5,853 bases of DNA. It comes from Nitrospira sp. (lineage in GTDB: Bacteria > Nitrospirota > Nitrospiria > Nitrospirales > Nitrospiraceae). The notes beneath the pieces were generated by a model, which saw nothing but the letters and a program-made list of their open reading frames with translations, made no database searches and was not told the origin of the DNA. Positions 1 to 5,853 of this stretch are shown here, piece by piece. The DNA lies in NCBI GenBank assembly GCA_025360665.1, contig JANYBU010000411.1:1-5853 (forward strand), read 5' to 3'. Each line of letters begins with the position of its first letter. The first letter of the stretch is position 1. A program made the translations under genes and the position numbers.

Positions 1-74
1 AAGGTGATACCCAGGAGAAACCTGGCGACATGCGTGAAAGGGAGAGACCAGTGGAAGCTGTTGTCCCGTACCAT
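1..74 (-). CDS. Possible 5' end of an unidentified gene, cut by the window edge
   Basis: An ATG at 74 opens a frame of 24 codons that reaches the left edge without a stop; it begins MVRDNSFHW and continues with a mildly hydrophobic stretch (VARFLLGIT). I do not recognise the protein. Support is positional: a sigma-70-like promoter on the same strand would start transcription near 84, leaving a leader of about 10 nt with only a weak GAG as ribosome binding site. The fragment is too short to show coding bias, and an open frame of this length is common by chance. The true start could also lie further left. Confidence 0.2.
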   Translation of the reverse strand, partial: MVRDNSFHWSLPFTHVARFLLGIT

Positions 75-90
75 AAGTGTCTCAGGATCG

Positions 91-120
91 AGTATAGAGA
101 GAGCCGATACGTAGCGTCAA
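91..120 (-). promoter_or_regulatory. Candidate sigma-70-type promoter reading left
   Basis: On the minus strand TTGACG (120-115) and TATACT (96-91) each match the sigma-70 consensus at five of six positions. The spacer is 18 bp, one more than the optimum. The site lies downstream of the hybrid kinase stop and points to the left edge, so it would serve a gene or RNA mostly outside the window. The call rests on consensus matching alone. Confidence 0.35.
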
Positions 121-148
121 TTCGTTGGAGGAAGAGGGGCAACGGCTG

Positions 149-162
149 CGAGGCGAGCCTCG
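149..162 (-). terminator. Small hairpin just after the hybrid kinase stop, weak terminator candidate
   Basis: CGAGG and CCTCG form a perfect 5-bp stem around a 4-nt loop, five bases past the TGA of the hybrid kinase. In the transcript it is followed by a pyrimidine-rich stretch (CCCCTCTTCCTCC) but no run of U, so it does not meet the usual definition of an intrinsic terminator. Its position fits the end of the three-gene cassette, and a promoter follows it on the same strand. Confidence 0.22.
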
Positions 163-167
163 TATGG

Positions 168-1790
168 TCAGCGCGGCATTGGCTGGGCGGTCGATGGAGA
201 GGCGCCGGTCTTGTCTGATGGCGTGCTGGCATCAAGCAGAGTGCGGACTGCACGGGCGAGCACCTCAGGAGTGAAGGGCTTTTGCAAGAAACTGCTCATA
301 CCTTCTTCTTGTCCGGCCATGATGCCGACGTCATCCATATACCCCGAGATGAACAGGGTTCGTAAATCCGGCTTGATGACAGAGAGGTGCTGTGCCAGTT
401 CCCGTCCGCCCATGCCCGGCATGACGACGTCGGTCAGGAGGAGCTGTAACGAGCCTGCTTGTTGCGTCGCCAGCAAGCAGGCATCGATCCCGTTCTTGGC
501 TTCTACGACCCGGTAGCCCAGCTTCCGCAGTTCGTCTCGCACGAGCGTACGTACGCTTGGTTCATCTTCCACCAAGAGAATCGTTTCCGTGCCTCTCTGA
601 GGCTGTCCCGTGGACTGGGGCGGTGCGGTGGCGAGGATGTCGGACTCGACACTCGGGAAATACAGGTCGAAGCGCGTGCCATGACCCACTCGGCTGGTGA
701 CGTCGATGGCGCCGCCGCATTGAGTGACAATCCCGAACACCGTGGAGAGGCCCAGACCGCTGCCCTTCCCCTCCCCTTTCGTGGTGAAGAAGGGTTCAAA
801 GATATGGGATTGGGTCTGGCGGTCCATACCACAGCCGGTATCGCTGACGGACAACCGGATATAGGGACCTGGCGGCAACGGGTTGAGGTGGTAGACCGGA
901 CTACGGGTCAGTTCGACTTGGGCCGTTTCGATCGTGAGCGTTCCGCCCTTCGGCATGGCATCCCGCGCGTTGACGATGAGGTTAACCAGAACCTGTTCAA
1001 GCTGGGCTTGGTCGGCGCGCAACCGTCCGTTCGTCGGATCGAGTTTGCTGACGAGCTGGATGTCCTCGCTGATGAGGCGGCGCAACAGACTTTCCAGACT
1101 CGCGACAGCGGTATTGAGCGACAGGACTTTCGGGTCCAGCGATTGTTTGCGACTGAACGTGAGCAGTTGTCGGATCAGCGTCGCGGCCCGTTCGCCGGCC
1201 TTCAGTGTTTCATCGACCTTTCCACGAAGGGGGTGTTGCGGGCCGAGTTCCGTCGAGAGGACTTGGCTATAGCCCACAATGACGGTCAGGAGATTATTGA
1301 AGTCATGCGCGATCCCTCCAGCCAACCGGCCAACCGCTTCCATCTTCTGGGACTGCAGAAACTGTTTCTCGCTCTGCCGGAGGGCCTCTTCCGCCCGTTT
1401 CCGCTCGGCTCGGTCATCAAGCTCACGTAATGCGCGCTGGACTGAGGGCACCAGCCGTCCAAGTCGTTGTTTGAGCACATAGTCCGTCGCGCCTTGATGC
1501 ATGGCGTCGATGGCCAGTTCCTCTCCGATGGTGGCCGAGACGAAGAGAAAGGGCACGTCAGGACAGTGCTGACGTGCCAACATAAGCGCCGTCATGCCGT
1601 CGAAGCCCGGGATTGAATAGTCCGCCAGGATGAGGTCCATCCGGCCTTCCTTGAGGGCCGCCACAAACGCCTGACGTGTGTCGACGAGTTGCGACTGACA
1701 AGGGATGTTGCCCTCTATCAAGGTGGTCGTAATGAGTTCCGCGTCGATCGGATCGTCCTCGAGGTGGAGTAGGCGGAGGGGGGGGTTCAC
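168..1790 (-). CDS. Soluble hybrid histidine kinase, REC-HisKA-HATPase-REC
   Basis: A 540-residue cytoplasmic signalling protein with no membrane segment. REC1 covers about residues 5-120: acidic pocket E11-D13, phosphoacceptor D57 (LADYSIPG), S85 and K107. A short charged helix (about 121-150) leads to a HisKA domain with H162 in GGIAHDFNN. The HATPase domain shows an N box with N274 (NLIVNARDAM), a G1 box DTGCGMD at 317-323, an F box FEPFFTTK at 331-338 and a G2 box GSGLGLS at 343-349. REC2 spans about 403-520 with pocket E408-E410, D454 (TDVVMPG), S482 and K504. A low-complexity Ser/Thr/Pro tail ends the protein. The start is a GTG at 1790 with AAAGGA three bases upstream, 18 bp after the preceding response regulator, which implies one transcript. 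The N-terminal REC probably receives phosphate from another kinase and tunes the core, while REC2 takes phosphate from H162. No output domain is present and the target is unknown. A run of eight C covers codons 3-5. Confidence 0.93.
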   Translation of the reverse strand: MNPPLRLLHLEDDPIDAELITTTLIEGNIPCQSQLVDTRQAFVAALKEGRMDLILADYSIPGFDGMTALMLARQHCPDVPFLFVSATIGEELAIDAMHQGATDYVLKQRLGRLVPSVQRALRELDDRAERKRAEEALRQSEKQFLQSQKMEAVGRLAGGIAHDFNNLLTVIVGYSQVLSTELGPQHPLRGKVDETLKAGERAATLIRQLLTFSRKQSLDPKVLSLNTAVASLESLLRRLISEDIQLVSKLDPTNGRLRADQAQLEQVLVNLIVNARDAMPKGGTLTIETAQVELTRSPVYHLNPLPPGPYIRLSVSDTGCGMDRQTQSHIFEPFFTTKGEGKGSGLGLSTVFGIVTQCGGAIDVTSRVGHGTRFDLYFPSVESDILATAPPQSTGQPQRGTETILLVEDEPSVRTLVRDELRKLGYRVVEAKNGIDACLLATQQAGSLQLLLTDVVMPGMGGRELAQHLSVIKPDLRTLFISGYMDDVGIMAGQEEGMSSFLQKPFTPEVLARAVRTLLDASTPSDKTGASPSTAQPMPR

Positions 1791-1808
1791 AGGTCCTTTG
1801 TAAGGAGG

Positions 1809-2264
1809 CTACTCGATCGGTTCAGAGCCTTCAGGTGGCGGTTCGTTAATCACGCCCCAAAAAATACCGAGTTCTTTCACGGCTGTGATGAACTGGTGAA
1901 ACTCAACTGGCTTCACCACATAGGCGTTGGCGCCCAACGCATAGCTTTGCGCCAAATCGCGCTCCTCGCGCGAGGACGTGAGCATGACGACAGGAATCGG
2001 TTTCAGGTTCACGTCGTTCTTAATCGTTCTCAAGACCTCGAGCCCGTCGACTTTGGGCATCTTGAGATCCAGGAACACGACCACGGGATTGCCCTGCTGC
2101 CTAGAGGCAAAGATTCCACGACAATAGAGGTAATCGAGGACTTCAGCTCCGTCGTGGCAGACCACCACTTTGTCGGCGATGTGCTGTTCTTCCATGGCGG
2201 CTAGCGCAAGCTCGGCATCACGCGGGTTATCTTCCGCGAGCAGGATGGGTTTGACGGTAGTCAT
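1809..2264 (-). CDS. Single-domain response regulator, Rcp1/CheY-like
   Basis: A 151-residue stand-alone receiver domain with no DNA-binding or enzymatic output. The acidic pair E11-D12 (LLAEDNPRD), phosphoacceptor D66 (FLDLKMPKVDG), T96 (VMLTSS) and K118 (VVKPV) are all in place. The segment CHDGAEVLDYLYCRG, with the insertion before the D66 strand, is typical of the Rcp1-like regulators that partner phytochrome-type and CHASE3-type kinases with a SVSHDLRAPLR phosphoacceptor box, which is what the gene upstream encodes. Its ATG overlaps the kinase stop by 4 bp (ATGA), with GAGG eight bases before the start, so translation is probably coupled and the two are likely cognate partners. It may act by protein-protein contact or as a phosphate shuttle to the hybrid kinase downstream. 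That role is inferred from gene order. The tail after about residue 137 is short and acidic, rich in Pro and Glu. Confidence 0.93.
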   Translation of the reverse strand: MTTVKPILLAEDNPRDAELALAAMEEQHIADKVVVCHDGAEVLDYLYCRGIFASRQQGNPVVVFLDLKMPKVDGLEVLRTIKNDVNLKPIPVVMLTSSREERDLAQSYALGANAYVVKPVEFHQFITAVKELGIFWGVINEPPPEGSEPIE

Positions 2265-3745
2265 CTAAGGGACCTCGCGAGTGGGAGCGAAAAATAGAAG
2301 GTGGCCCCTTGGCCCAATACTCCTTCGGCCCAGGTCCGTCCACCATGCCGATGGATGATTCGACGTACGTTTGCGAGGCCAATGCCGGTGCCTTCAAACT
2401 CGTCGTTCCGATGGAGACGCTGAAAAACGCCAAATAACTTGTTTACATACTGCATGTCGAATCCTACCCCGTTATCACGCACGAACACCTCGGCTTCACC
2501 GGAGTTCCGCCTGACAGCGCCGATCTCGATCTTGGTCTCCGGCCTCGTGGCTGTGAATTTCAGCGCATTGGAGATCAGATTCACGAAGACTTGGCGCAAC
2601 ATCGCCGGATCTCCCAGGACTTCAGGTAATGGGTGCATTGTCCAGGAGATTGTCCGCCCTTGCAAGTCAAGACGTAAATCGTGAAGGACGGTCTTGACGA
2701 GTTGATCCAAGTTGACCGTCGTACGGAGCATGTCCTGGCGGCCCATACGGGAAAAGACGAGCAGGTCGTCGATCAGTTGTCCCATCTGTTTCGCGGAGTC
2801 TGAAATCGTCTGTAGATAGCGGCGCGCTTTGTCGTTGAGCGCCTCACCGGCCGCCTTGGACAATAGGGCCGCATAACCGTCGATATGACGGAGCGGGGCG
2901 CGCAGGTCATGCGACACGGAATAGCTGAACGCCTCTAATTCTTTATTGGCGGCCTGGAGCAGCTCGCCCCGGCTCTGCAACTCCGTGGCGACACGGCGTC
3001 GCTCGGCGACATCGTGATGGATTAGAAAGTATACGGAGGCCAAGAGAACCAATTGCAGGAGTGCACCGAGTCCGAGCAAGGCAATCGTATTTCTCGTGCT
3101 TCCAGCGGATTGCGCCACGCGGGAGCGAAGTGCTTGTTGTTCGGCCGAGTCGAGTTCCGTCATCAGGCGATGGATTCCCTCAAGCTCCTTCTTTGCCGCT
3201 CCGGAGAGTGCGAGGTGGCGGACGCCTTCATAGCCATGCTTCTCACGTTGGGCGATGGCTCCCTCCTCTGCTCCCAATTGCCTGGCGATGAGCTGTTCGA
3301 GTGTCGCCACGCGGGCCTGTTGTTCAGGTCCCTCGCTCGTCAGGCCTCTGAGATACCGAAGGTATTCGGGCATTTGCTCGACAACGGTCCGGTAGGATGT
3401 GAGGTACGACTCGTCGCCGGTGACGAGATAACGCCGATGGCCACTTTCAGCGGCTCCGAGGGCTTCTCCGACTGAGCCGAGTAGCTGTACCAATTCGTGG
3501 CTCTTGGTATCGAGCCGGCTATTCTCGATCAGGACGGCGGTGTTGCGGTAGGAGATAGCACTGATGACCACAATGCCGGCAAAGACGAGCCCAAACCCTG
3601 CAAGGACGCGTCGCTCGATCGGCCAATGGGTAAACCACTCCATGAGCCCGCCGGTCTTGGGAGTCGGTGACGGACTGCTGTCGGGAACCGGTTCCGATCG
3701 GATGGGTGCGGGCGCGGCTGGACGTTCCTGCGTGACGGATTCCAT
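2261..3745 (-). CDS. Membrane sensor histidine kinase with CHASE3-type sensor domain
   Basis: A 494-residue inner-membrane kinase. A Pro/Ser-rich cytoplasmic segment (1-35) precedes TM1 (about 47-66). The periplasmic region (about 67-218) is helical and carries the CHASE3-like signature SGHRRYLVTGDESYL (101-115). TM2 (about 221-243) is followed by a short coiled-coil linker without HAMP or PAS. HisKA has H279 in SVSHDLRAPLR. HATPase motifs are N393 in NLISNALKFT, DNGVGFD (424-430), KLFGVFQRLHR (436-446) and GTGIGLANV (452-460). All catalytic motifs are intact. It probably autophosphorylates on H279 and passes phosphate to the overlapping response regulator; the ligand sensed by CHASE3 domains is generally unknown. 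The ATG at 3745 is the first possible start, because TGA lies two codons upstream in frame, but it has no clear ribosome binding site. Met35, just before TM1, is an alternative. The transcript probably starts in the 128-bp gap after nuoN. Confidence 0.92.
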   Translation of the reverse strand: MESVTQERPAAPAPIRSEPVPDSSPSPTPKTGGLMEWFTHWPIERRVLAGFGLVFAGIVVISAISYRNTAVLIENSRLDTKSHELVQLLGSVGEALGAAESGHRRYLVTGDESYLTSYRTVVEQMPEYLRYLRGLTSEGPEQQARVATLEQLIARQLGAEEGAIAQREKHGYEGVRHLALSGAAKKELEGIHRLMTELDSAEQQALRSRVAQSAGSTRNTIALLGLGALLQLVLLASVYFLIHHDVAERRRVATELQSRGELLQAANKELEAFSYSVSHDLRAPLRHIDGYAALLSKAAGEALNDKARRYLQTISDSAKQMGQLIDDLLVFSRMGRQDMLRTTVNLDQLVKTVLHDLRLDLQGRTISWTMHPLPEVLGDPAMLRQVFVNLISNALKFTATRPETKIEIGAVRRNSGEAEVFVRDNGVGFDMQYVNKLFGVFQRLHRNDEFEGTGIGLANVRRIIHRHGGRTWAEGVLGQGATFYFSLPLARSLR

Positions 3746-3791
3746 GGTTCAAGTGTGCGCGGGCGTGGGGATGTAAGCCAATGTCTGGGAA

Positions 3792-3834
3792 ACTGTACCC
3801 TCCTCCGGAAGACCCTGCAAGAAATATCTTAGCA
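3792..3834 (-). promoter_or_regulatory. Weak promoter-like elements upstream of the sensor kinase
   Basis: The gap between nuoN and the sensor kinase holds two weak candidates on the minus strand. One is an extended -10, TGCTAAGAT (3834-3826), without a good -35. The other is TTGCAG (3820-3815), 17 bp, then TACAGT (3797-3792), matching consensus at three and four of six positions. A strong Shine-Dalgarno-like GGAGGAGG lies between them (minus strand, about 3807-3800) but is some 55 bases from the kinase ATG and serves no visible start. I see no convincing terminator for nuoN in the gap, so read-through from the nuo operon is also possible. Confidence 0.25.
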
Positions 3835-3873
3835 GAATGCTCGCTGGACGCTGGGGAACCGCCCCCGGTGGAC

Positions 3874-5376
3874 TTAGCCGCCGAAGAGAATGACGGCAGG
3901 GGGAACGGGAAGGGATGCGGTCGGATCAGCCAAGTTTGAAAACATCAAGATGGCCGAGACAACCCAGTCGGTGACAGGTTGCGGATAGATGCCGATCGCG
4001 AGGGTGCCGGCGAGACAGACGTAGATCACCACCTTGATCGGGCCCGAGACCTTGAGGGGCGACGGGTCGTGGGGTTCGCTGATGTACATCTTCTTCACGA
4101 CGATAAGGTAGTAGTACATGGAAATGACGATGTTGATGAGCCCCACGGTGATGAGCATGTAGAGCCCTTCCTTCATGGCCGCGACAAAGATGTACAGTTT
4201 GCCGATGAAGCCGGCCAGCGGGGGTACCCCTGCCAGCGACAAGAGGAAAATCAGCATTGAAAAGGCGAGAAAGGGCGACCGGCGGCCCAGGCCGCTGTAG
4301 TCGTCGATTTCCTCACTGCCGATGGCTTCGCTGACGGCAATGATAATAGCGAAGGCACCGAGATTGGCGAACAGATAGGTCAGGAGGTAGAACAGCATCG
4401 CATCGCTGCCCATCTTCGTACCGGCCGCAAGACCGATCAGCACGTTGCCGATCTGGGCGATACCGGAATAGGCCAGGAGCCGTTTCATGTTCTTTTGGGC
4501 TATGGCCACGATGTTGCCGTAGGTCATGGACAAGATGGACACAGCGACAAGCAGCAGGGTCCAGATCGGCTTAAAGGTCGCCAGGGCGACGAAAAACATT
4601 CTCAGGAGGATGGCAAAGGCCGCTCCCTTGGGTGCGATCGAAAGGAATGCTGTCACTGGTGTCGGCGATCCATGATAGGTGTCTGGAATCCATGAGTGGA
4701 AGGGCACGGCGCCGATTTTGAATCCTAATGCGCCGAAAATCAGCAGGAAGCCAATGGCTAATCCCGGTGTAGCCTGTGCCACCCTCATATCGGAAAATAC
4801 CAGTTTACCAGTTTCTCCGTAGACCAAACTGATGCCATAGGCGAGGAGGCCTGCGGCGAAGATGCCCAGGATGAAAAACTTGATGCCTGCTTCGTTCGAG
4901 GCCGTGTCCTCGCGGAGATACGCGACGAGGACATAGAAGCCGACGGTGGAAAATTCCAGAGCAACGAAAACCGACAGCAGGTCGTTCGCGGAAGCCATAA
5001 ACATCATCCCGAGGGCTGACATCATGATCAAGAAATAAAATTCTCCGCGGAAAAACTTGAATCGATGGATGTAATCGATTGAGGCCAGAATGACGAGGAT
5101 CGTCGATCCGGCGATGAACATTTTGAAGTACAGCGCCATCCGGTCAAGGACGAACATGTTCGCGAAGAGGGTCCCGGTGATGCCGGTGATATCGAACCAG
5201 ACCAGGCAGCCAAGGGTGGCGACGAGCCCGGCGATACTGAAATAGCCTAATTGTTCGTTGGGCAGCCGAGGGAACGAGAAATCGATGATCAGAATGAGAC
5301 ATAACCAGGACGTGAGCAGGATCTCCGGTAACAGCAACAAGAGATCGGAGGGAACCATCGTGAACGCGAAGGTCAT
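3874..5376 (-). CDS. nuoN: NADH-quinone oxidoreductase subunit N (complex I)
   Basis: A 500-residue polytopic inner-membrane protein of normal family length with about 14 hydrophobic helices. NuoN is one of the antiporter-like subunits of complex I that couple quinone reduction to proton export. The charged residues of the proton path are visible: E141 in FVALEFST, K166 in NEAGIKFFILG, K220 in GFKIGAVPFHSWIPDTYHG (TM7), K250 in SIAPKGA (TM8) and K393 in GFIGKLYIF (TM12). By alignment from memory these match E. coli NuoN E133, K158, K217, K247 and K395. The segment PFHSWIPDTYHGSPTPVTAFLS is the proton-conducting antiporter signature. The start overlaps the nuoM stop by 4 bp (ATGA), and GAGGG five bases upstream supports the first ATG over Met7. 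Gene order M-N is that of the usual 3' end of the nuo operon. A related Mrp antiporter subunit is less likely given the neighbour and the NuoN-like motifs. Confidence 0.95.
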   Translation of the reverse strand: MTFAFTMVPSDLLLLLPEILLTSWLCLILIIDFSFPRLPNEQLGYFSIAGLVATLGCLVWFDITGITGTLFANMFVLDRMALYFKMFIAGSTILVILASIDYIHRFKFFRGEFYFLIMMSALGMMFMASANDLLSVFVALEFSTVGFYVLVAYLREDTASNEAGIKFFILGIFAAGLLAYGISLVYGETGKLVFSDMRVAQATPGLAIGFLLIFGALGFKIGAVPFHSWIPDTYHGSPTPVTAFLSIAPKGAAFAILLRMFFVALATFKPIWTLLLVAVSILSMTYGNIVAIAQKNMKRLLAYSGIAQIGNVLIGLAAGTKMGSDAMLFYLLTYLFANLGAFAIIIAVSEAIGSEEIDDYSGLGRRSPFLAFSMLIFLLSLAGVPPLAGFIGKLYIFVAAMKEGLYMLITVGLINIVISMYYYLIVVKKMYISEPHDPSPLKVSGPIKVVIYVCLAGTLAIGIYPQPVTDWVVSAILMFSNLADPTASLPVPPAVILFGG

Positions 5377-5853
5377 TCGAGCCCTCGTAAGGGATGCGGG
5401 GTGCGGGGTCCAGGGTTGATCGCCAAGAGCGGAGCACTAGGCATCCCTGGGGGACTCGTCGTTTCACGGTTCACGTGGGACGATTCACGATCAAGCGCCG
5501 CCACCGGCACGACCCGGGTGATCTTGGCAATTAGGGGATCGACGCCCGACCGCACCACATTATAGAGATGCATGGGGAAGAAAAAGAACCCGATGCTGAC
5601 GGTGATCATGATCAAGAGCGGAAGACGATCAACCACGGCGACTGCGTCGTGCGCGTGACTGTACTTCTGGTCCATGGGTCCATAGAAAAGCCCGCGCATC
5701 ATCTTGAACAAATAGGCCAAGGTCAAGACGATGCCGACCACGGCCACGATGACTTGGAACGGATACTTGTTCCAACTGCCGACGATGATCATGACTTCGG
5801 CGATGAAATTCAGGGTGCCGGGCACGCCGATTGAGGCCATACAAGCAAGCACG
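5373..5853 (-). CDS. nuoM: NADH-quinone oxidoreductase subunit M, C-terminal part (complex I)
   Basis: Only the last ~160 codons are in the window; the gene continues past the right edge. NuoM is an antiporter-like proton-pumping subunit of the complex I membrane arm. The fragment opens with ASIGVPGTLNFIAEVMII, which matches the family motif SLGLPGxxGFVGEF. Its Glu, at fragment residue 19, corresponds to the TM12 glutamate (E407 in E. coli NuoM), where NuoL and NuoN carry lysine; this favours NuoM over L or N. Three hydrophobic helices follow at about 5-25, 32-54 and 77-100, with AYLFKMMRGLFYGP at the second helix end. The last ~45 residues, from about 113, are hydrophilic, Pro-rich and unlike the family. 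They are partly encoded by two heptamer repeat blocks, so the conserved domain ends well before the stop. The TGA overlaps the nuoN start by 4 bp, indicating translational coupling. Whether this is the only nuoM copy cannot be seen here. Confidence 0.9.
   Translation of the reverse strand, partial: VLACMASIGVPGTLNFIAEVMIIVGSWNKYPFQVIVAVVGIVLTLAYLFKMMRGLFYGPMDQKYSHAHDAVAVVDRLPLLIMITVSIGFFFFPMHLYNVVRSGVDPLIAKITRVVPVAALDRESSHVNRETTSPPGMPSAPLLAINPGPRTPHPLRGLE
5382..5386 (-). promoter_or_regulatory. Ribosome binding site of nuoN, inside the nuoM tail
   Basis: GAGGG on the minus strand lies five bases before the ATG at 5376. It supports that start over the in-frame Met7, which has no purine-rich element before it. 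It sits within the last codons of nuoM, as expected for an overlapping, translationally coupled pair. Confidence 0.6.
5391..5418. repeat. Four degenerate 7-bp tandem units, GGGGTGC type
   Basis: On the + strand the units read GGGATGC, GGGGTGC, GGGGTCC and AGGGTTG, in perfect 7-bp register with similarity decaying away from the second unit. On the coding strand they give the Pro/Arg-rich end of NuoM (about fragment residues 146-154, NPGPRTPHP). Such short G-rich heptamers are more typical of intergenic DNA than of a respiratory gene. Confidence 0.6.
5462..5489. repeat. Four degenerate 7-bp tandem units, NTTCACG type
   Basis: On the + strand the units read TTTCACG, GTTCACG, TGGGACG and ATTCACG. 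Three of the four share TTCACG; the third keeps only the final ACG in that register. The block encodes fragment residues 122-131 of NuoM (RESSHVNRET). It shares its 7-bp period, but not its sequence, with the G-rich block 44 bp away. Confidence 0.6.

Noticed and set aside
11..25. Perfect inverted repeat CCAGG-AGAAA-CCTGG
   Set aside because: A 5-bp stem with no U tract on either strand and no gene end beside it; it could arise by chance.
60..143. Distant complementary segments GTTGTCCC and GGGGCAAC that could frame a structured RNA
   Set aside because: One wobble pair, a loop of nearly 70 bases, and no match to a tRNA, riboswitch or other RNA that I recognise.
30..218. A 62-codon + strand frame at the left edge
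   Set aside because: Arg/Trp-rich composition without domain features, overlaps the hybrid kinase end in antisense, and has no evident ribosome binding site.
459..1430. A 323-codon open frame on the + strand opposite the hybrid kinase
   Set aside because: The minus-strand protein here has complete HisKA, HATPase and REC motifs. The + strand product has no recognisable domain and is a typical GC-rich antisense shadow.
1896..2204. A 102-codon + strand frame opposite the response regulator
   Set aside because: Antisense shadow of a clearly conserved receiver domain.
3053..3475. A 140-codon + strand frame opposite the CHASE3 region
   Set aside because: It lies fully antisense to the sensor kinase, the product resembles no family I know, and there is no supporting start signal.
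3851..3870. GC-rich self-complementary stretch after nuoN as a terminator
   Set aside because: Only 4-bp stems (ACCG/CGGT or GGGG/CCCC) are possible and no T run follows on the minus strand.

Overview
All convincing genes lie on the minus strand, so the window reads right to left. The window holds the 3' end of a complex I (NADH:quinone oxidoreductase) operon, followed by a three-gene two-component signalling cassette. The gene content and style suggest a Gram-negative-type, respiring environmental bacterium. Two degenerate 7-bp DNA repeat blocks in the nuoM tail resemble intergenic repeats I recall from Nitrospira genomes. Assignment to Nitrospira or a relative is therefore a tentative inference, not shown by the sequence.

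Right part (5853 to 3874): the last ~160 codons of nuoM enter from the right edge and overlap the start of nuoN by 4 bp (ATGA). nuoN is intact at 500 codons. Both encode antiporter-like, proton-translocating membrane subunits of complex I, and the NuoN lysines and glutamate used in proton translocation are visible. The last ~45 residues of NuoM look non-conserved. They are partly encoded by the two heptamer repeat blocks.

Middle and left part (3745 to 168): after a 128-bp gap with only weak promoter-like elements comes a tightly packed cassette. It consists of a membrane histidine kinase with a CHASE3-type sensor, a single-domain response regulator of the Rcp1/CheY type (4-bp ATGA overlap), and a soluble hybrid kinase with the order REC-HisKA-HATPase-REC (18-bp gap, GTG start). 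All phosphotransfer residues are present. None of the three proteins carries a DNA-binding or enzymatic output domain. The likely logic is sensor kinase to REC domains to hybrid kinase, with the final output elsewhere in the genome.

Left edge (1 to 167): mostly non-coding. It contains a small hairpin just past the hybrid kinase stop, a fairly good sigma-70-like promoter pointing left, and an open frame starting at 74 that runs off the window. The last of these may be the start of another gene but is weakly supported.

I found no RNA genes, CRISPR arrays, insertion sequences or attachment sites. Apart from the repeat-derived NuoM tail and an eight-C tract at the start of the hybrid kinase, the window looks like ordinary chromosomal gene content.
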